Assembly: GCF_003097235.1 (NCBI RefSeq)
Contig: NZ_QEQQ01000002.1
Span: 124,001-188,000, forward strand
Length of the DNA: 64,000 nucleotides
Direction: 5' to 3'
Source: Pseudomonas sp. CC120222-01a
Lineage (GTDB): Bacteria; Pseudomonadota; Gammaproteobacteria; Pseudomonadales; Pseudomonadaceae
The translations under genes and the position numbers were made by a program. The notes beneath the pieces are model-generated. The model was not told the origin of the DNA, did no database searches, and saw only the letters and a program-made list of their open reading frames with translations. Shown here one piece after another: positions 47,298-55,253 of the stretch (position 1 is its first letter; each line of letters begins with the position of its first letter).

Positions 47298-49034
47298 TTA
47301 CATGCGCTCCAGGGTTTCCAGGCCGAGCAGTTCCAGACCTTGCTTGAGGGTGCGGCCGGTCAGGGCAGCCAGGCGCAGGCGGCTCTGCTGCTGTTCAGCG
47401 GTTTCGGCGGCGAGGATCGGGCAGTTCACGTAGAAGCTGGAGAACAGGCCGGCCAGGTCGTACAGATAGGTGCACAGCACGTGCGGCGTGCCTTTGTCAG
47501 CGACGCTGTTGAGGATCTCGCCAAACTGCGCAAGGCTCGCGGCCAGGTCTTGTTCCTGAGTAGCTTGCAGCACGATGTTGCCGTCAACTTCATCGAAGCC
47601 CTTGCCCAGCTTGCGGAATACGCCGGCAACCCGGGTGTATGCATACAGCAGGTAAGGCGCGGTGTTGCCTTCGAAGTTGAGCATCTGCTCAAAGTTGAAG
47701 CTGTAGTCACTGGTGCGGTGCTTGGACAGGTCGGCGTATTTCACCGCGCCGATGCCGACCACTTCGCCGATGTGGCGCAGCTCCTCTTCGGTAAACTCCG
47801 GGTTCTTTTCCTTGACCAGCGCGTAGGCGCGCTCCTTGGCCTCGGTGAGCAGGTCGATCAGCTTCACGGTGCCGCCATCGCGGGTCTTGAACGGGCGGCC
47901 GTCGGCGCCGTTCATGGTGCCAAAGCCCATGTGTTCCATCTGCATCGGGTGGCCGACGAAGCCGGCGCGGCGGGCCACTTCGAACACCTGGTTGAAGTGC
48001 AGGGCCTGACGCTGGTCGACGAAGTACAGGGCGCGGTCGGCCTTGAGCACGTTGCTGCGGTAGCGCACGGCAGCCAGGTCGGTGGTGGCGTACAGGTAGC
48101 CGCCGTCAGCCTTCTGCACGATCACCGGCAGGGGCTCGCCTTCGCTGTTCTTGAATTCTTCGAGGAACACGCACTGCGCGCCCTGGTCCTCGACCAGCAA
48201 GCCCTTGGCCTTGAGGTCGGACACCACGTTGGCCAGGTCGGCGTTGTAGGCGCTTTCGCCCATCACGTCGGCCATGGTCAGCTTGACGTTGAGCAGCTCG
48301 TAGGTCTTCTGGCAGTGCGACAGCGAGATGTCCTTGAAGCGCGTCCACAGCGCCATGCATTCCGGGTCGCCGGCCTGCAGCTTGACCACCAGGCCGCGTG
48401 CGCGGGTGGCGAATTCTTCGGACTCGTCAAAACGCTTCTTCGCGGCGCGGTAGAAGTTCTCCAGGTCCGACAGTTCGTCGCTGGTGATCGGGTTTTCTTC
48501 CAGGTAGGCCAGCAGCATGCCGAACTGGGTGCCCCAGTCGCCTACGTGGTTCTGGCGGATCACCTCGTCGCCGAGGAACTCCAGCACCCGCGCGACGCTG
48601 TCACCGATGATGGTCGAGCGCAGGTGGCCGACGTGCATTTCCTTGGCCAGGTTCGGTGCCGACATGTCGATCACCACTTTTTGCGCAGGGCCAGCCTTGC
48701 GTGCGCCCAGGTGGGCGTCGGCCAGGGCGGCGTCCAGGCGGTTGGCCAGGGCGTCGGTGTTCTGGAAGAAGTTCAGGAAGCCTGGGCCGGCGATCTCGAC
48801 CTTGCTAATGTCGGCGCTGGCCGGCAGGGCGTTGATCAGTTTTTCAGCCAGGTCGCGCGGCTTCATGCCGGCCGGCTTGGCCAGCATCATGGCGATGTTG
48901 CTGGCGAAGTCGCCGTGGGTCTTGTCCCGGGCGTTTTCCACCTGAATCGCCGGCGACAGCCCTTCAGGCAGCACACCGTCGGTGACGAGTTGGGTGAGGG
49001 CTTGCTGGAGCAGCTGGCGAATGGTGTCTTTCAT
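47298..49034 (-). CDS. argS: Arginyl-tRNA synthetase
   Basis: A 578-residue class I aminoacyl-tRNA synthetase. The HIGH motif occurs as HVGH in [14 protein letters not shown] near residue 130. The N-terminal Add1 domain (first 110 residues) and the C-terminal anticodon-binding domain (ending [22 protein letters not shown]) are present. Length is normal. It is followed directly by the SPOR gene. About 110 bases separate it from priA, on the same strand. Confidence 0.97.
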   Translation of the reverse strand: MKDTIRQLLQQALTQLVTDGVLPEGLSPAIQVENARDKTHGDFASNIAMMLAKPAGMKPRDLAEKLINALPASADISKVEIAGPGFLNFFQNTDALANRLDAALADAHLGARKAGPAQKVVIDMSAPNLAKEMHVGHLRSTIIGDSVARVLEFLGDEVIRQNHVGDWGTQFGMLLAYLEENPITSDELSDLENFYRAAKKRFDESEEFATRARGLVVKLQAGDPECMALWTRFKDISLSHCQKTYELLNVKLTMADVMGESAYNADLANVVSDLKAKGLLVEDQGAQCVFLEEFKNSEGEPLPVIVQKADGGYLYATTDLAAVRYRSNVLKADRALYFVDQRQALHFNQVFEVARRAGFVGHPMQMEHMGFGTMNGADGRPFKTRDGGTVKLIDLLTEAKERAYALVKEKNPEFTEEELRHIGEVVGIGAVKYADLSKHRTSDYSFNFEQMLNFEGNTAPYLLYAYTRVAGVFRKLGKGFDEVDGNIVLQATQEQDLAASLAQFGEILNSVADKGTPHVLCTYLYDLAGLFSSFYVNCPILAAETAEQQQSRLRLAALTGRTLKQGLELLGLETLERM

Positions 49035-49142
49035 GGGGATCTCTTTTCGACCGCAAGCGCGGTGGAGCGCCTGGATGCGCAGGTGGAAAAACTGGGCATT
49101 ATCCGTTGCCGGGGGCGGGTTGCCAACCTTTGGGGCCCAAGC

Positions 49143-51362
49143 TTAATAAAGGTCGACCGGGTCGACATCCAGTGACCAGCGTACCTGGCGCCCGCTCGGC
49201 AGTTGCTCCAACACTAGCAACCAGGCGCTGATCAGTCGATGCAAGGGGGCTCGGGTGTTGGCCTGAATCAATAATTGCGCCCTGAAGCGCCCGGCGCGTC
49301 GTTCCATGGGGGCAGGCACCGGCCCCAGCAGTTCGATGCCGGGCAGGCGCTGTTCGGCGACCAGGCGTTCGGCGGCGGCGCAAGCTTCGTCGAGGAAGCT
49401 TTCAGCCTGGCCGGGCTTGTGTGCTTCGGCGCGCAGCAGGGCAAGGTGAGAGAACGGCGGCAGCCCGGCATTGCGGCGCTCGTCCAGGGCCTGCTCGGCA
49501 AAGGCGAAGTAACCTTGTTCGGTCAGTTGCACCAGCAGCGGGTGATCGGCCAGGTGCGTCTGGATGATTACCTTGCCGGGCTCTTCGGCACGCCCGGCCC
49601 GGCCGGCCACCTGGACGATCAGCTGGGCCATGCGCTCGCTGGCGCGGAAGTCGCCGGAGAAGAGCCCGCCGTCGGCATCGAGAATGGCGACCAGGGTTAC
49701 CCGTGGGAAGTGGTGACCTTTGGCCAGCATCTGGGTGCCCACCAGAATGCTTGGCTGGCCGCGCTGGATGGTGGTGAACAAGGTGTGCATGGCGTCCTTG
49801 CGCGCCGTGCTGTCGCGGTCCACGCGCAGGATCGGGTAATCCGGGAAGATCACTTTCAAACGTTCTTCGGCGCGTTCGGTGCCGGCGCCAACGGGCCGCA
49901 AGTCGACGTGGTTGCACTGCGGGCACTGGTGCGGCAGGCGCTCGTCGTAGCCACAGTGGTGGCAACGCAGTACGCCAGAGCGCTGGTGCACGGTCATGCG
50001 GGCATCACAGCGGGGGCATTCGGACAGCCAGCCGCAGTCATGGCACAGCAGGGTCGGGGCAAAGCCGCGGCGGTTGAGGAAGACCAGGACTTGCTGGCCG
50101 GCCTCCAGGGTCTGGCGGATGGCCTGCTGCAACGGGCCACTGATCCCGCTGTCCAGTGGCAGGCTCTTCACATCCAGGCGCAGCATGCGCGGTGGGCGGG
50201 CGCCACCCGCGCGCTGGTTCATGCGCAGCAGGCGATAGCGGCCGGTGAGCGCGTTGTGCAGGGTTTCCAGCGAAGGTGTGGCAGAGCCGAGCAGGATCGG
50301 GATGTTTTCCTGGTGGGCGCGCACCAGCGCAAGGTCGCGGGCGTGGTAGCGCAGGCCTTCCTGTTGCTTGTAGGAACCGTCGTGCTCTTCGTCGATGATG
50401 ATCAGGCCGGGGTTCTTCATCGGCGTGAACAGCGCCGAACGCGTGCCGATGATGATGTCGGCCTCGCCGTCGCGGGCGGCCAGCCACGCATCGAGGCGCT
50501 CGCGGTCGTTCACGGCCGAATGCAGCAGGGCGATGCGGGCGTTGAAGCGCTGCTCGAAGCGCGCCAGGGTCTGCGGGCCGAGGTTGATCTCGGGGATCAA
50601 TACCAGCGCCTGCTTGCCGGCTTCAAGGGTTTCACGAATCAGTTGCAGGTACACCTCGGTCTTGCCGCTGCCGGTGACACCGGCCAGCAGGAAGGCGCCG
50701 AAACCGCCAAAGCCCTCGCGCACGGCGTCGAAGGCCTCGCGCTGTTCTTCATTGAGCGGCAGCTCCGGCTGTGCCAGCCAGTGCTCGTGGCGATGCGTCG
50801 GCAGATGGCGACGTACTTCCAGCTGAACCAGCTCCTTGGCCAGCAGCAGGTCGAGGCTGTCCTTGTTCAGGTTGAGCTTGCTCAGCAGGCTGTGCGCTAC
50901 GCCGTGCGGGTGCTGGGCCAGGGTCTTGAGGGCGTCGCGCTGGCGCGGGGCACGGGCGATGCGCGGGTCTTCCAGGCGTGCGCCAGGTGCCACGTGCCAG
51001 AAGCGCTCCTGGCGCATTTCGGCAGGTTCGCCCTGGCGTAGTAGCGTGGGTAGAGCCCAGCTCAGTGTGTCACCGAGGCTGTGCTGATAGTACTGGGCTG
51101 TCCACAGGCACAGCTTGAACAGCGATGCAGGGATCGGCGAAACCGGGTCGAGCAAGGCGCTGGCGGGCTTGAGCTTGTCGGCAGGCACTTCGCTCTGCTC
51201 GCACACCTCCACCAGCACGCCGATCATTTCTCGGCGCCCGAAGGGCACGCGGATGCGCATGCCAGGGGTCAGCACCTGACGCGCCATGCTCGCTGGCGCC
51301 TTGTAGTCGAACAGGCGGCGCAACGGGGAGGGCAGGGCAAGGCGCAGGATGACGTCGGACAC
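49143..51362 (-). CDS. priA: Primosomal protein N' (replication restart helicase PriA)
   Basis: A 739-residue 3'-5' DNA helicase that restarts stalled forks. Walker A is GVTGSGKTEVYL, Walker B is IIDEEHDGSYKQ, and the zinc-binding region with paired cysteines is CHDCGWLSECPRC then CHHCGYDERLPHQCPQC. An N-terminal DNA-binding domain begins ILRLALPSPLRRLFDY. The start is GTG 51362. It is divergent from rpmE. Length is typical. Confidence 0.96.
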   Translation of the reverse strand: MSDVILRLALPSPLRRLFDYKAPASMARQVLTPGMRIRVPFGRREMIGVLVEVCEQSEVPADKLKPASALLDPVSPIPASLFKLCLWTAQYYQHSLGDTLSWALPTLLRQGEPAEMRQERFWHVAPGARLEDPRIARAPRQRDALKTLAQHPHGVAHSLLSKLNLNKDSLDLLLAKELVQLEVRRHLPTHRHEHWLAQPELPLNEEQREAFDAVREGFGGFGAFLLAGVTGSGKTEVYLQLIRETLEAGKQALVLIPEINLGPQTLARFEQRFNARIALLHSAVNDRERLDAWLAARDGEADIIIGTRSALFTPMKNPGLIIIDEEHDGSYKQQEGLRYHARDLALVRAHQENIPILLGSATPSLETLHNALTGRYRLLRMNQRAGGARPPRMLRLDVKSLPLDSGISGPLQQAIRQTLEAGQQVLVFLNRRGFAPTLLCHDCGWLSECPRCDARMTVHQRSGVLRCHHCGYDERLPHQCPQCNHVDLRPVGAGTERAEERLKVIFPDYPILRVDRDSTARKDAMHTLFTTIQRGQPSILVGTQMLAKGHHFPRVTLVAILDADGGLFSGDFRASERMAQLIVQVAGRAGRAEEPGKVIIQTHLADHPLLVQLTEQGYFAFAEQALDERRNAGLPPFSHLALLRAEAHKPGQAESFLDEACAAAERLVAEQRLPGIELLGPVPAPMERRAGRFRAQLLIQANTRAPLHRLISAWLLVLEQLPSGRQVRWSLDVDPVDLY

Positions 51363-51431
51363 GCGAAAGGTCTCAGAGGGTGTTTCAAAGACTGGCGAGC
51401 CTAGCAGACGACGGTCGGTGCAAGCGACAAC

Positions 51432-51459
51432 TTGCGTTGGCGTGGTGCTCTGGTATTAT
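51432..51459 (+). promoter_or_regulatory. Candidate rpmE promoter
   Basis: TTGCGT at 51432-51437 and TATTAT at 51454-51459 are spaced by 16 bases, about 70 bases before the rpmE start. The sequence just after is A+T-rich for this genome. The boxes agree fairly well with sigma-70 consensus. Confidence 0.5.
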
Positions 51460-51529
51460 TCGCCGCCTAATTACGTGCGGTATTCAACAATAGGTGTTGG
51501 GTGGCGGCACGCAGCTCGAGGAAGTGACC

Positions 51530-51745
51530 ATGAAAGAAGGTATCCACCCGAACTACGAAGTAGTTGCAGTCACCTGCAGCTGCGGTAACAAGTTCGAAAC
51601 TCGTTCGACCCTGGGCAACACCCTGGCGATCGACGTTTGCAACCTGTGCCACCCGTTCTACACCGGTAAGCAGAAAGTCCTGGACACCGGTGGTCGCGTA
51701 CAGAAGTTCGCCGATCGCTTCGGTATGTTCGGTACCAAGAAGTAA
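51530..51745 (+). CDS. rpmE: Ribosomal protein L31 (zinc form)
   Basis: A 71-residue large-subunit protein. The four zinc cysteines are present (CSC and CNLC), so it is the zinc-containing L31 rather than the zinc-free paralogue. [12 protein letters not shown] is the family start; the upstream codons are ignored. Divergent from priA. The next gene starts two bases after its stop. Confidence 0.97.
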   Translation: MKEGIHPNYEVVAVTCSCGNKFETRSTLGNTLAIDVCNLCHPFYTGKQKVLDTGGRVQKFADRFGMFGTKK

Positions 51746-51747
51746 TC

Positions 51748-52569
51748 ATGCGCATGGCGAATCCTTCGGGCTTCGCGTTGTTGCTGAAAAAGGCGCCCCT
51801 TGTGGGCGCCTTTTTTATGGGCGCAATCTGGCAGCTCCCGGCCCTGGCGGTCTGCCCGCTGCCCGACAAGCCGCAGCAGGTGGCGGTGCGCCAGGTGGTG
51901 GATGGCGACACGCTGCGCCTGACCGACGGTCGCAGTGTACGCATGATCGGCATCAATGCCCCGGAAATCGGGCGCAAGGGGCGTACCAGTGAGCCGTACG
52001 CCGAGGCTGCCCGGCAGCGCCTGCAGGCATTGGTCAAGGCCAGTGACGGGCGCGTCGGGCTGGTGCCGGGGGTCGAGGGCAAGGACAAGTACGGCCGCAC
52101 CCTGGCGAACATCTATGGCCGTAATGGTGACAATTTTGAGGCACGGCTGCTCAGCGAAGGGCTTGGCTACCGCGTAGCGTTTGCACCCAATGTGCGCCTG
52201 GCGGGTTGCCAGCAAGCAGCCGAGCGGCTGGCCCGCAAGGCGCGGGCCGGGTTGTGGCGCAGTTCGCCCGTGCGCAGGGCGGCAGATATCCGGCAATCCG
52301 GGTTTGCCATCGTCTCCGGCACCATCCGTGGCATCGAACGCAATCGTGGCGGTATCTGGCTCGAACTGGATGACGCCGTGGTGCTGCAGATTCCCGCTCG
52401 TCTGCAACGCACCTTTCCCAACAGCTTCTTCGCTAACCTCAAGGGACGCCAGGTCGAAGCGCGCGGCTGGGTGCTGGATCGTTCCCGCAAGGGTGGGCTC
52501 AAGCCAGGGCAGCGACGTTGGGTGTTGCCGCTGACCGATCCCGGGATGCTGGAGCGTACTTCAGGCTGA
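51748..52569 (+). CDS. Secreted thermonuclease-like (SNase) protein
   Basis: A 273-residue protein with a signal-like segment (KKAPLVGAFFMGAIWQLPALA) followed by an SNase domain: VVDGDTLRLTDG, RMIGINAPEIG and DKYGRTLANIYG hold the arginine and acidic residues of the staphylococcal nuclease fold. A second small domain follows. The start is ATG 51748, two bases after the rpmE stop (MANPSG at 51754 is an alternative). A start at 51817 would leave no proper signal. The signal peptide is coded by a terminator hairpin. Confidence 0.8.
   Translation: MRMANPSGFALLLKKAPLVGAFFMGAIWQLPALAVCPLPDKPQQVAVRQVVDGDTLRLTDGRSVRMIGINAPEIGRKGRTSEPYAEAARQRLQALVKASDGRVGLVPGVEGKDKYGRTLANIYGRNGDNFEARLLSEGLGYRVAFAPNVRLAGCQQAAERLARKARAGLWRSSPVRRAADIRQSGFAIVSGTIRGIERNRGGIWLELDDAVVLQIPARLQRTFPNSFFANLKGRQVEARGWVLDRSRKGGLKPGQRRWVLPLTDPGMLERTSG
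51787..51816 (+). terminator. Terminator after rpmE lying inside the next gene
   Basis: Stem GGCGCCC/GGGCGCC with a five-base CTTGT loop, preceded by five A and followed by six T. It is at the normal distance from rpmE for a terminator but is inside the reading frame of the nuclease, codons 14 to 23. Confidence 0.85.
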
Positions 52570-52748
52570 AAAGATGTAGACAGTTCGCTATCGGATTGTA
52601 CACACTGTGGGTCGAATGCCCCCGTGCGTGATAGCTTAAAGTCGTAGGCCAAAGGCCTTGACACAAGTGACTGACCAGTCTTGTGGCTCCCCGGCTCTTT
52701 GCGTATCCTCGGCGGTCCGTCAGAACAGTAAATAGCGGAATGCCCACC

Positions 52749-54017
52749 ATGTCAGACCTGAAAACCGCCGCTCTCGAATACCACGCTCAACCTCGTCCGG
52801 GGAAACTGAGCGTCGAGCTCTCCAAGCCCACCGCCACCGCCCGCGATCTCGCCCTGGCCTACAGCCCAGGCGTAGCAGAACCCGTGCGCGAAATCGGCCG
52901 TGATCCTGAGCTGGCCTACAAATACACCGGCAAGGGCAACCTGGTCGCGGTCATTTCCGATGGCACCGCCATCCTCGGTCTGGGTGACCTCGGCCCATTG
53001 GCCTCCAAGCCAGTGATGGAAGGCAAGGGCGTTCTGTTCAAGCGTTTCGCCGGTATCGACGTGTTCGACATCGAAGTCGAATCGGAAAGCCCGCAGGCTT
53101 TCATCGACACCGTTCGCCGCATCTCGATCACCTTCGGTGGCATCAACCTCGAAGACATCAAGGCGCCAGAGTGCTTTGAAATCGAGCGCACCCTGATCGA
53201 GCAGTGCGACATTCCGGTATTCCACGATGACCAGCACGGCACCGCGATCGTTACCGCGGCCGGCATGATCAACGCCCTGGAAATCGCCGGCAAGAAGCTG
53301 GAAGACGCCAAGATCGTCTGCCTGGGTGCCGGCGCTGCCGCCATTTCCTGCATGAAGCTGCTGGTCAGCATGGGCGCCAAGGTCGAAAACATCTTCATGA
53401 TCGACCGCAGCGGCGTGATTCACGCTGGCCGCGACGACCTGAACCAGTACAAGGCCCAGTTCGCCCACGCCACCGACAAGCGTACCCTGGCTGATGCCCT
53501 GGACGGTGCTGACGTGTTCGTAGGCCTGTCCGGCCCGAACCTGCTGAGCCCGGAAGGCCTGAAGTCGATGGCGGCCAACCCGATCGTGTTCGCCTGCTCG
53601 AACCCGGATCCGGAAATCTCCCCAGAGCTGGCGCACGCCACTCGCAGCGACGTGATCATGGCTACCGGTCGTTCCGACTACCCGAACCAGGTCAACAACG
53701 TACTGGGCTTCCCGTTCATCTTCCGTGGTGCCCTGGACGTTCGCGCCAAGCGCATCAACGAAGAAATGAAGATCGCCGCCGCCATCGCCCTGAAAGACCT
53801 GGCCAAGCTGCCAGTGCCGAAGGAAGTCTGCGAGGCCTACGGTGTTGAAGGCCTGGAGTTCGGTCGCGAGTACATCATTCCGAAGCCACTGGACGCTCGC
53901 CTGATCACCGTCGTTTCCGACGCTGTGGCCAAGGCTGCTATCGAATCCGGTGTGGCTACCCTGCCGTATCCGAAGCACTACCCGCTGAACAGCGTGGATG
54001 AAGTGTTCAACGGCTGA
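52749..54017 (+). CDS. maeB: NADP-type malic enzyme, short form
   Basis: A 422-residue enzyme that decarboxylates malate to pyruvate with NAD(P)+. Visible are ALAYSPGVAEPVREI, the metal and malate-site segments KGVLFKRFAGIDVFDIEV and FHDDQHGTAIV, and the cofactor fold CLGAGAAAISCMKLL. It ends at the catalytic core and lacks the phosphotransacetylase-like domain of the long MaeB form. I chose ATG 52749, which gives the expected MSDLKTAALEYH start; ATG 52740 would add three residues. A terminator follows. Confidence 0.93.
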   Translation: MSDLKTAALEYHAQPRPGKLSVELSKPTATARDLALAYSPGVAEPVREIGRDPELAYKYTGKGNLVAVISDGTAILGLGDLGPLASKPVMEGKGVLFKRFAGIDVFDIEVESESPQAFIDTVRRISITFGGINLEDIKAPECFEIERTLIEQCDIPVFHDDQHGTAIVTAAGMINALEIAGKKLEDAKIVCLGAGAAAISCMKLLVSMGAKVENIFMIDRSGVIHAGRDDLNQYKAQFAHATDKRTLADALDGADVFVGLSGPNLLSPEGLKSMAANPIVFACSNPDPEISPELAHATRSDVIMATGRSDYPNQVNNVLGFPFIFRGALDVRAKRINEEMKIAAAIALKDLAKLPVPKEVCEAYGVEGLEFGREYIIPKPLDARLITVVSDAVAKAAIESGVATLPYPKHYPLNSVDEVFNG

Positions 54018-54034
54018 TTGCAGCTGTAGCGACA

Positions 54035-54070
54035 CAAAAAAGCCCCGGCTCGTGAGAGCCGGGGCTTTTT
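54035..54070 (+). terminator. Terminator after the malic enzyme gene
   Basis: Stem GCCCCGGCT/AGCCGGGGC with a short loop, six A before and five T after. It is strong and lies 20 bases after the stop. Confidence 0.93.
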
Positions 54071-54112
54071 GTTTGCCGGTGTCTTGCCCAATTGCCTTAA
54101 AGCTGGCGCGAT

Positions 54113-54150
54113 CACATTGGGAGCCGCGCTTGCCGGCGATGAGGCCGGCC
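54113..54150. repeat. Degenerate REP element
   Basis: A single, decayed copy with the arrangement GGGAGCCGCGCTTGCCGGCGATGAGGCCGG, resembling the REPs of this window but with several changes. It lies between the malic enzyme terminator and the first small DUF gene. Confidence 0.5.
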
Positions 54151-54165
54151 CAGCTAGCACAAGGC

Positions 54166-54429
54166 TTAGCGCATCATCCCCAACTCAGCATCATCCATCA
54201 GCGCCTTGGCCAACGCGCTCAGATAGTGTGAAGCCCAAAGCAACTGCGGCTTGTTGTCCATCAGGCCATCAATGGTCAAATCCCGCACATAGCCCATCAG
54301 TTCCGAAGCCTGTTCGCGCGCACTTTGGCAGGGAATGCCCGGCGCAATGCAGAACAGCGGGTGGGTCTGGCCTTCGCCCTGGTAGAAAAAGGTCGTGCCT
54401 ACGGTGGTCTTGGTGTCGTCGCTGGTCAT
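54166..54429 (-). CDS. Small DUF3077-like protein
   Basis: An 87-residue protein that seems to belong to the DUF3077 family common in Pseudomonas. It has FFYQGEGQTHPLFCIAPG near the start and HYLSALAKALMDDAE near the end, with a helical middle. No function is known. I chose ATG 54429, with GGGAG eight bases upstream; the longer frame runs through a REP. It is the second of two small genes behind the structured leader at 54804-54962, with a REP between them. Confidence 0.6.
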   Translation of the reverse strand: MTSDDTKTTVGTTFFYQGEGQTHPLFCIAPGIPCQSAREQASELMGYVRDLTIDGLMDNKPQLLWASHYLSALAKALMDDAELGMMR

Positions 54430-54466
54430 CTTGCGATCTCCCTGAAGTATCTCGACTGCCAGGCTC

Positions 54467-54499
54467 GGCCCTTTCGCGGCTTTAGCCGCGAAGAGGCCG
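54467..54499. repeat. Short REP-like hairpin between the two small DUF genes
   Basis: TCGCGGC and GCCGCGA form a perfect stem around TTTA, flanked by GGCC arms. It resembles the REP core and lies in the 96-base gap between the small genes. Confidence 0.7.
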
Positions 54500-54525
54500 G
54501 CCAAGGCAACACAAGGCTTGAGCCC

Positions 54526-54768
54526 TTAATGCAGGGTTCGCGGCTCAGCCGGTATCTGCACCTGGATCAAGGCCGTTTCAAGCAGCATGCGCAGCGTTTC
54601 GAGCTCATGCATCGTGGCCATGATCAGAATCGAGGCCGGCGACTTGGGCTGCAGCAGAATCGCCTGATGCGCGACGGTTTGGGCACACAGCGCATAGTCC
54701 GTGGCCTGGATGAGGGTGTCTTCGAGGGAAAGGGAGGTGTGGGGTGGATCGGGGACAATCTTAAGCAT
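54526..54768 (-). CDS. Small DUF6124-like protein
   Basis: An 80-residue protein with the start MLKIVPDPPHTSLSLEDTL. The KIVPDPP opening and the following helices look like the DUF6124/DUF3077-type small proteins of Pseudomonas; similarity is weak, so the family is tentative. GAGG lies nine bases before the ATG. It is the first gene after a leader with a terminator-like hairpin and long-range pairing. Function unknown. Confidence 0.55.
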   Translation of the reverse strand: MLKIVPDPPHTSLSLEDTLIQATDYALCAQTVAHQAILLQPKSPASILIMATMHELETLRMLLETALIQVQIPAEPRTLH

Positions 54769-54803
54769 GATCGTTTGCCTCTTGGGGCCACCACACGCTT
54801 GCT

Positions 54804-54962
54804 GTCAAACAAGAAGGCGGCAGCTGTACATGGGTTGACAGACCGGTAGGCAAACAAAAACCCGGCGCACGTGAAGTGCCCCATGCACAGCTGCCATAGA
54901 GGCAAAGCCATGTGTTTGACTAGGACGGCCTGTCAAAGCCGGTCGCTGATTTCGCAGCGACC
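54804..54962 (-). promoter_or_regulatory. Structured leader upstream of the small DUF genes
   Basis: Read on the minus strand, this stretch holds, in order: a perfect hairpin GGTCGCTG/CAGCGACC (54962-54941); a short GTTTGAC/GTCAAA pair; a 16-base arm at 54895-54880; a small GC hairpin with a T-run (54881-54851); and a second 16-base arm (54834-54819). The two 16-base arms pair completely with one G-U, enclosing the terminator-like element. The hairpin and the long stem cannot both form fully. The gene start is about 35 bases further. It looks like an attenuation leader, by structure only. Confidence 0.55.
54851..54881 (-). terminator. Terminator-like hairpin inside the leader
   Basis: On the minus strand GGCAC and GTGC(G)CC pair with one bulge around TTCAC, followed by GGG and TTTTTGTTTG. 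It is modest in strength and sits before the two small DUF genes, not after a gene. Confidence 0.45.
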
Positions 54963-55253
54963 GCCCGAGACTAGAGCCCAGCCCAGATCATCGCAATGGC
55001 TTAAGCGGCTTGGGACTGTAATTCAGAAAGGTCCTACAAGTAAGCGGAAAAAACTGAAAGATGAGTAGAGCCAGGCGCTCTGGAGAGCTGTTTTGAACTG
55101 ACCATGAAGGCGACCTGGACACTATGACCCAGCCTTCGGCCTGACTGTCGGGCGCGGCACTTGTGGGAGCGGGCTTGCCCGCGAAGAGGCCAGCCCTGGC
55201 TACCACCAGGCCCGACCCTTCGCGGCTAATGCCGCTCCACAGGGACCCTGTTT
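54963..55253. other. Intergenic gap with REP remnants
   Basis: No gene is seen. A single REP copy lies at 55161-55198 (core GCGGGCTTGCCCGC) and a partial facing copy at 55215-55244 (TTCGCGGCTAATGCCGC). The left part, 54963 to about 55060, should hold the promoter of the leader transcript on the minus strand; I could not define its boxes. The PBP1a gene ends at 55254 on the same strand. Confidence 0.6.

Noticed and set aside
47286..49175. A 629-codon open frame on the plus strand across argS
   Set aside because: Antisense to argS, with composition typical of a shadow frame.
51817..52569. A later ATG (51817) as start of the nuclease
   Set aside because: It would remove the lysines and half of the hydrophobic core of the signal peptide, and its ribosome site would be the terminator stem.
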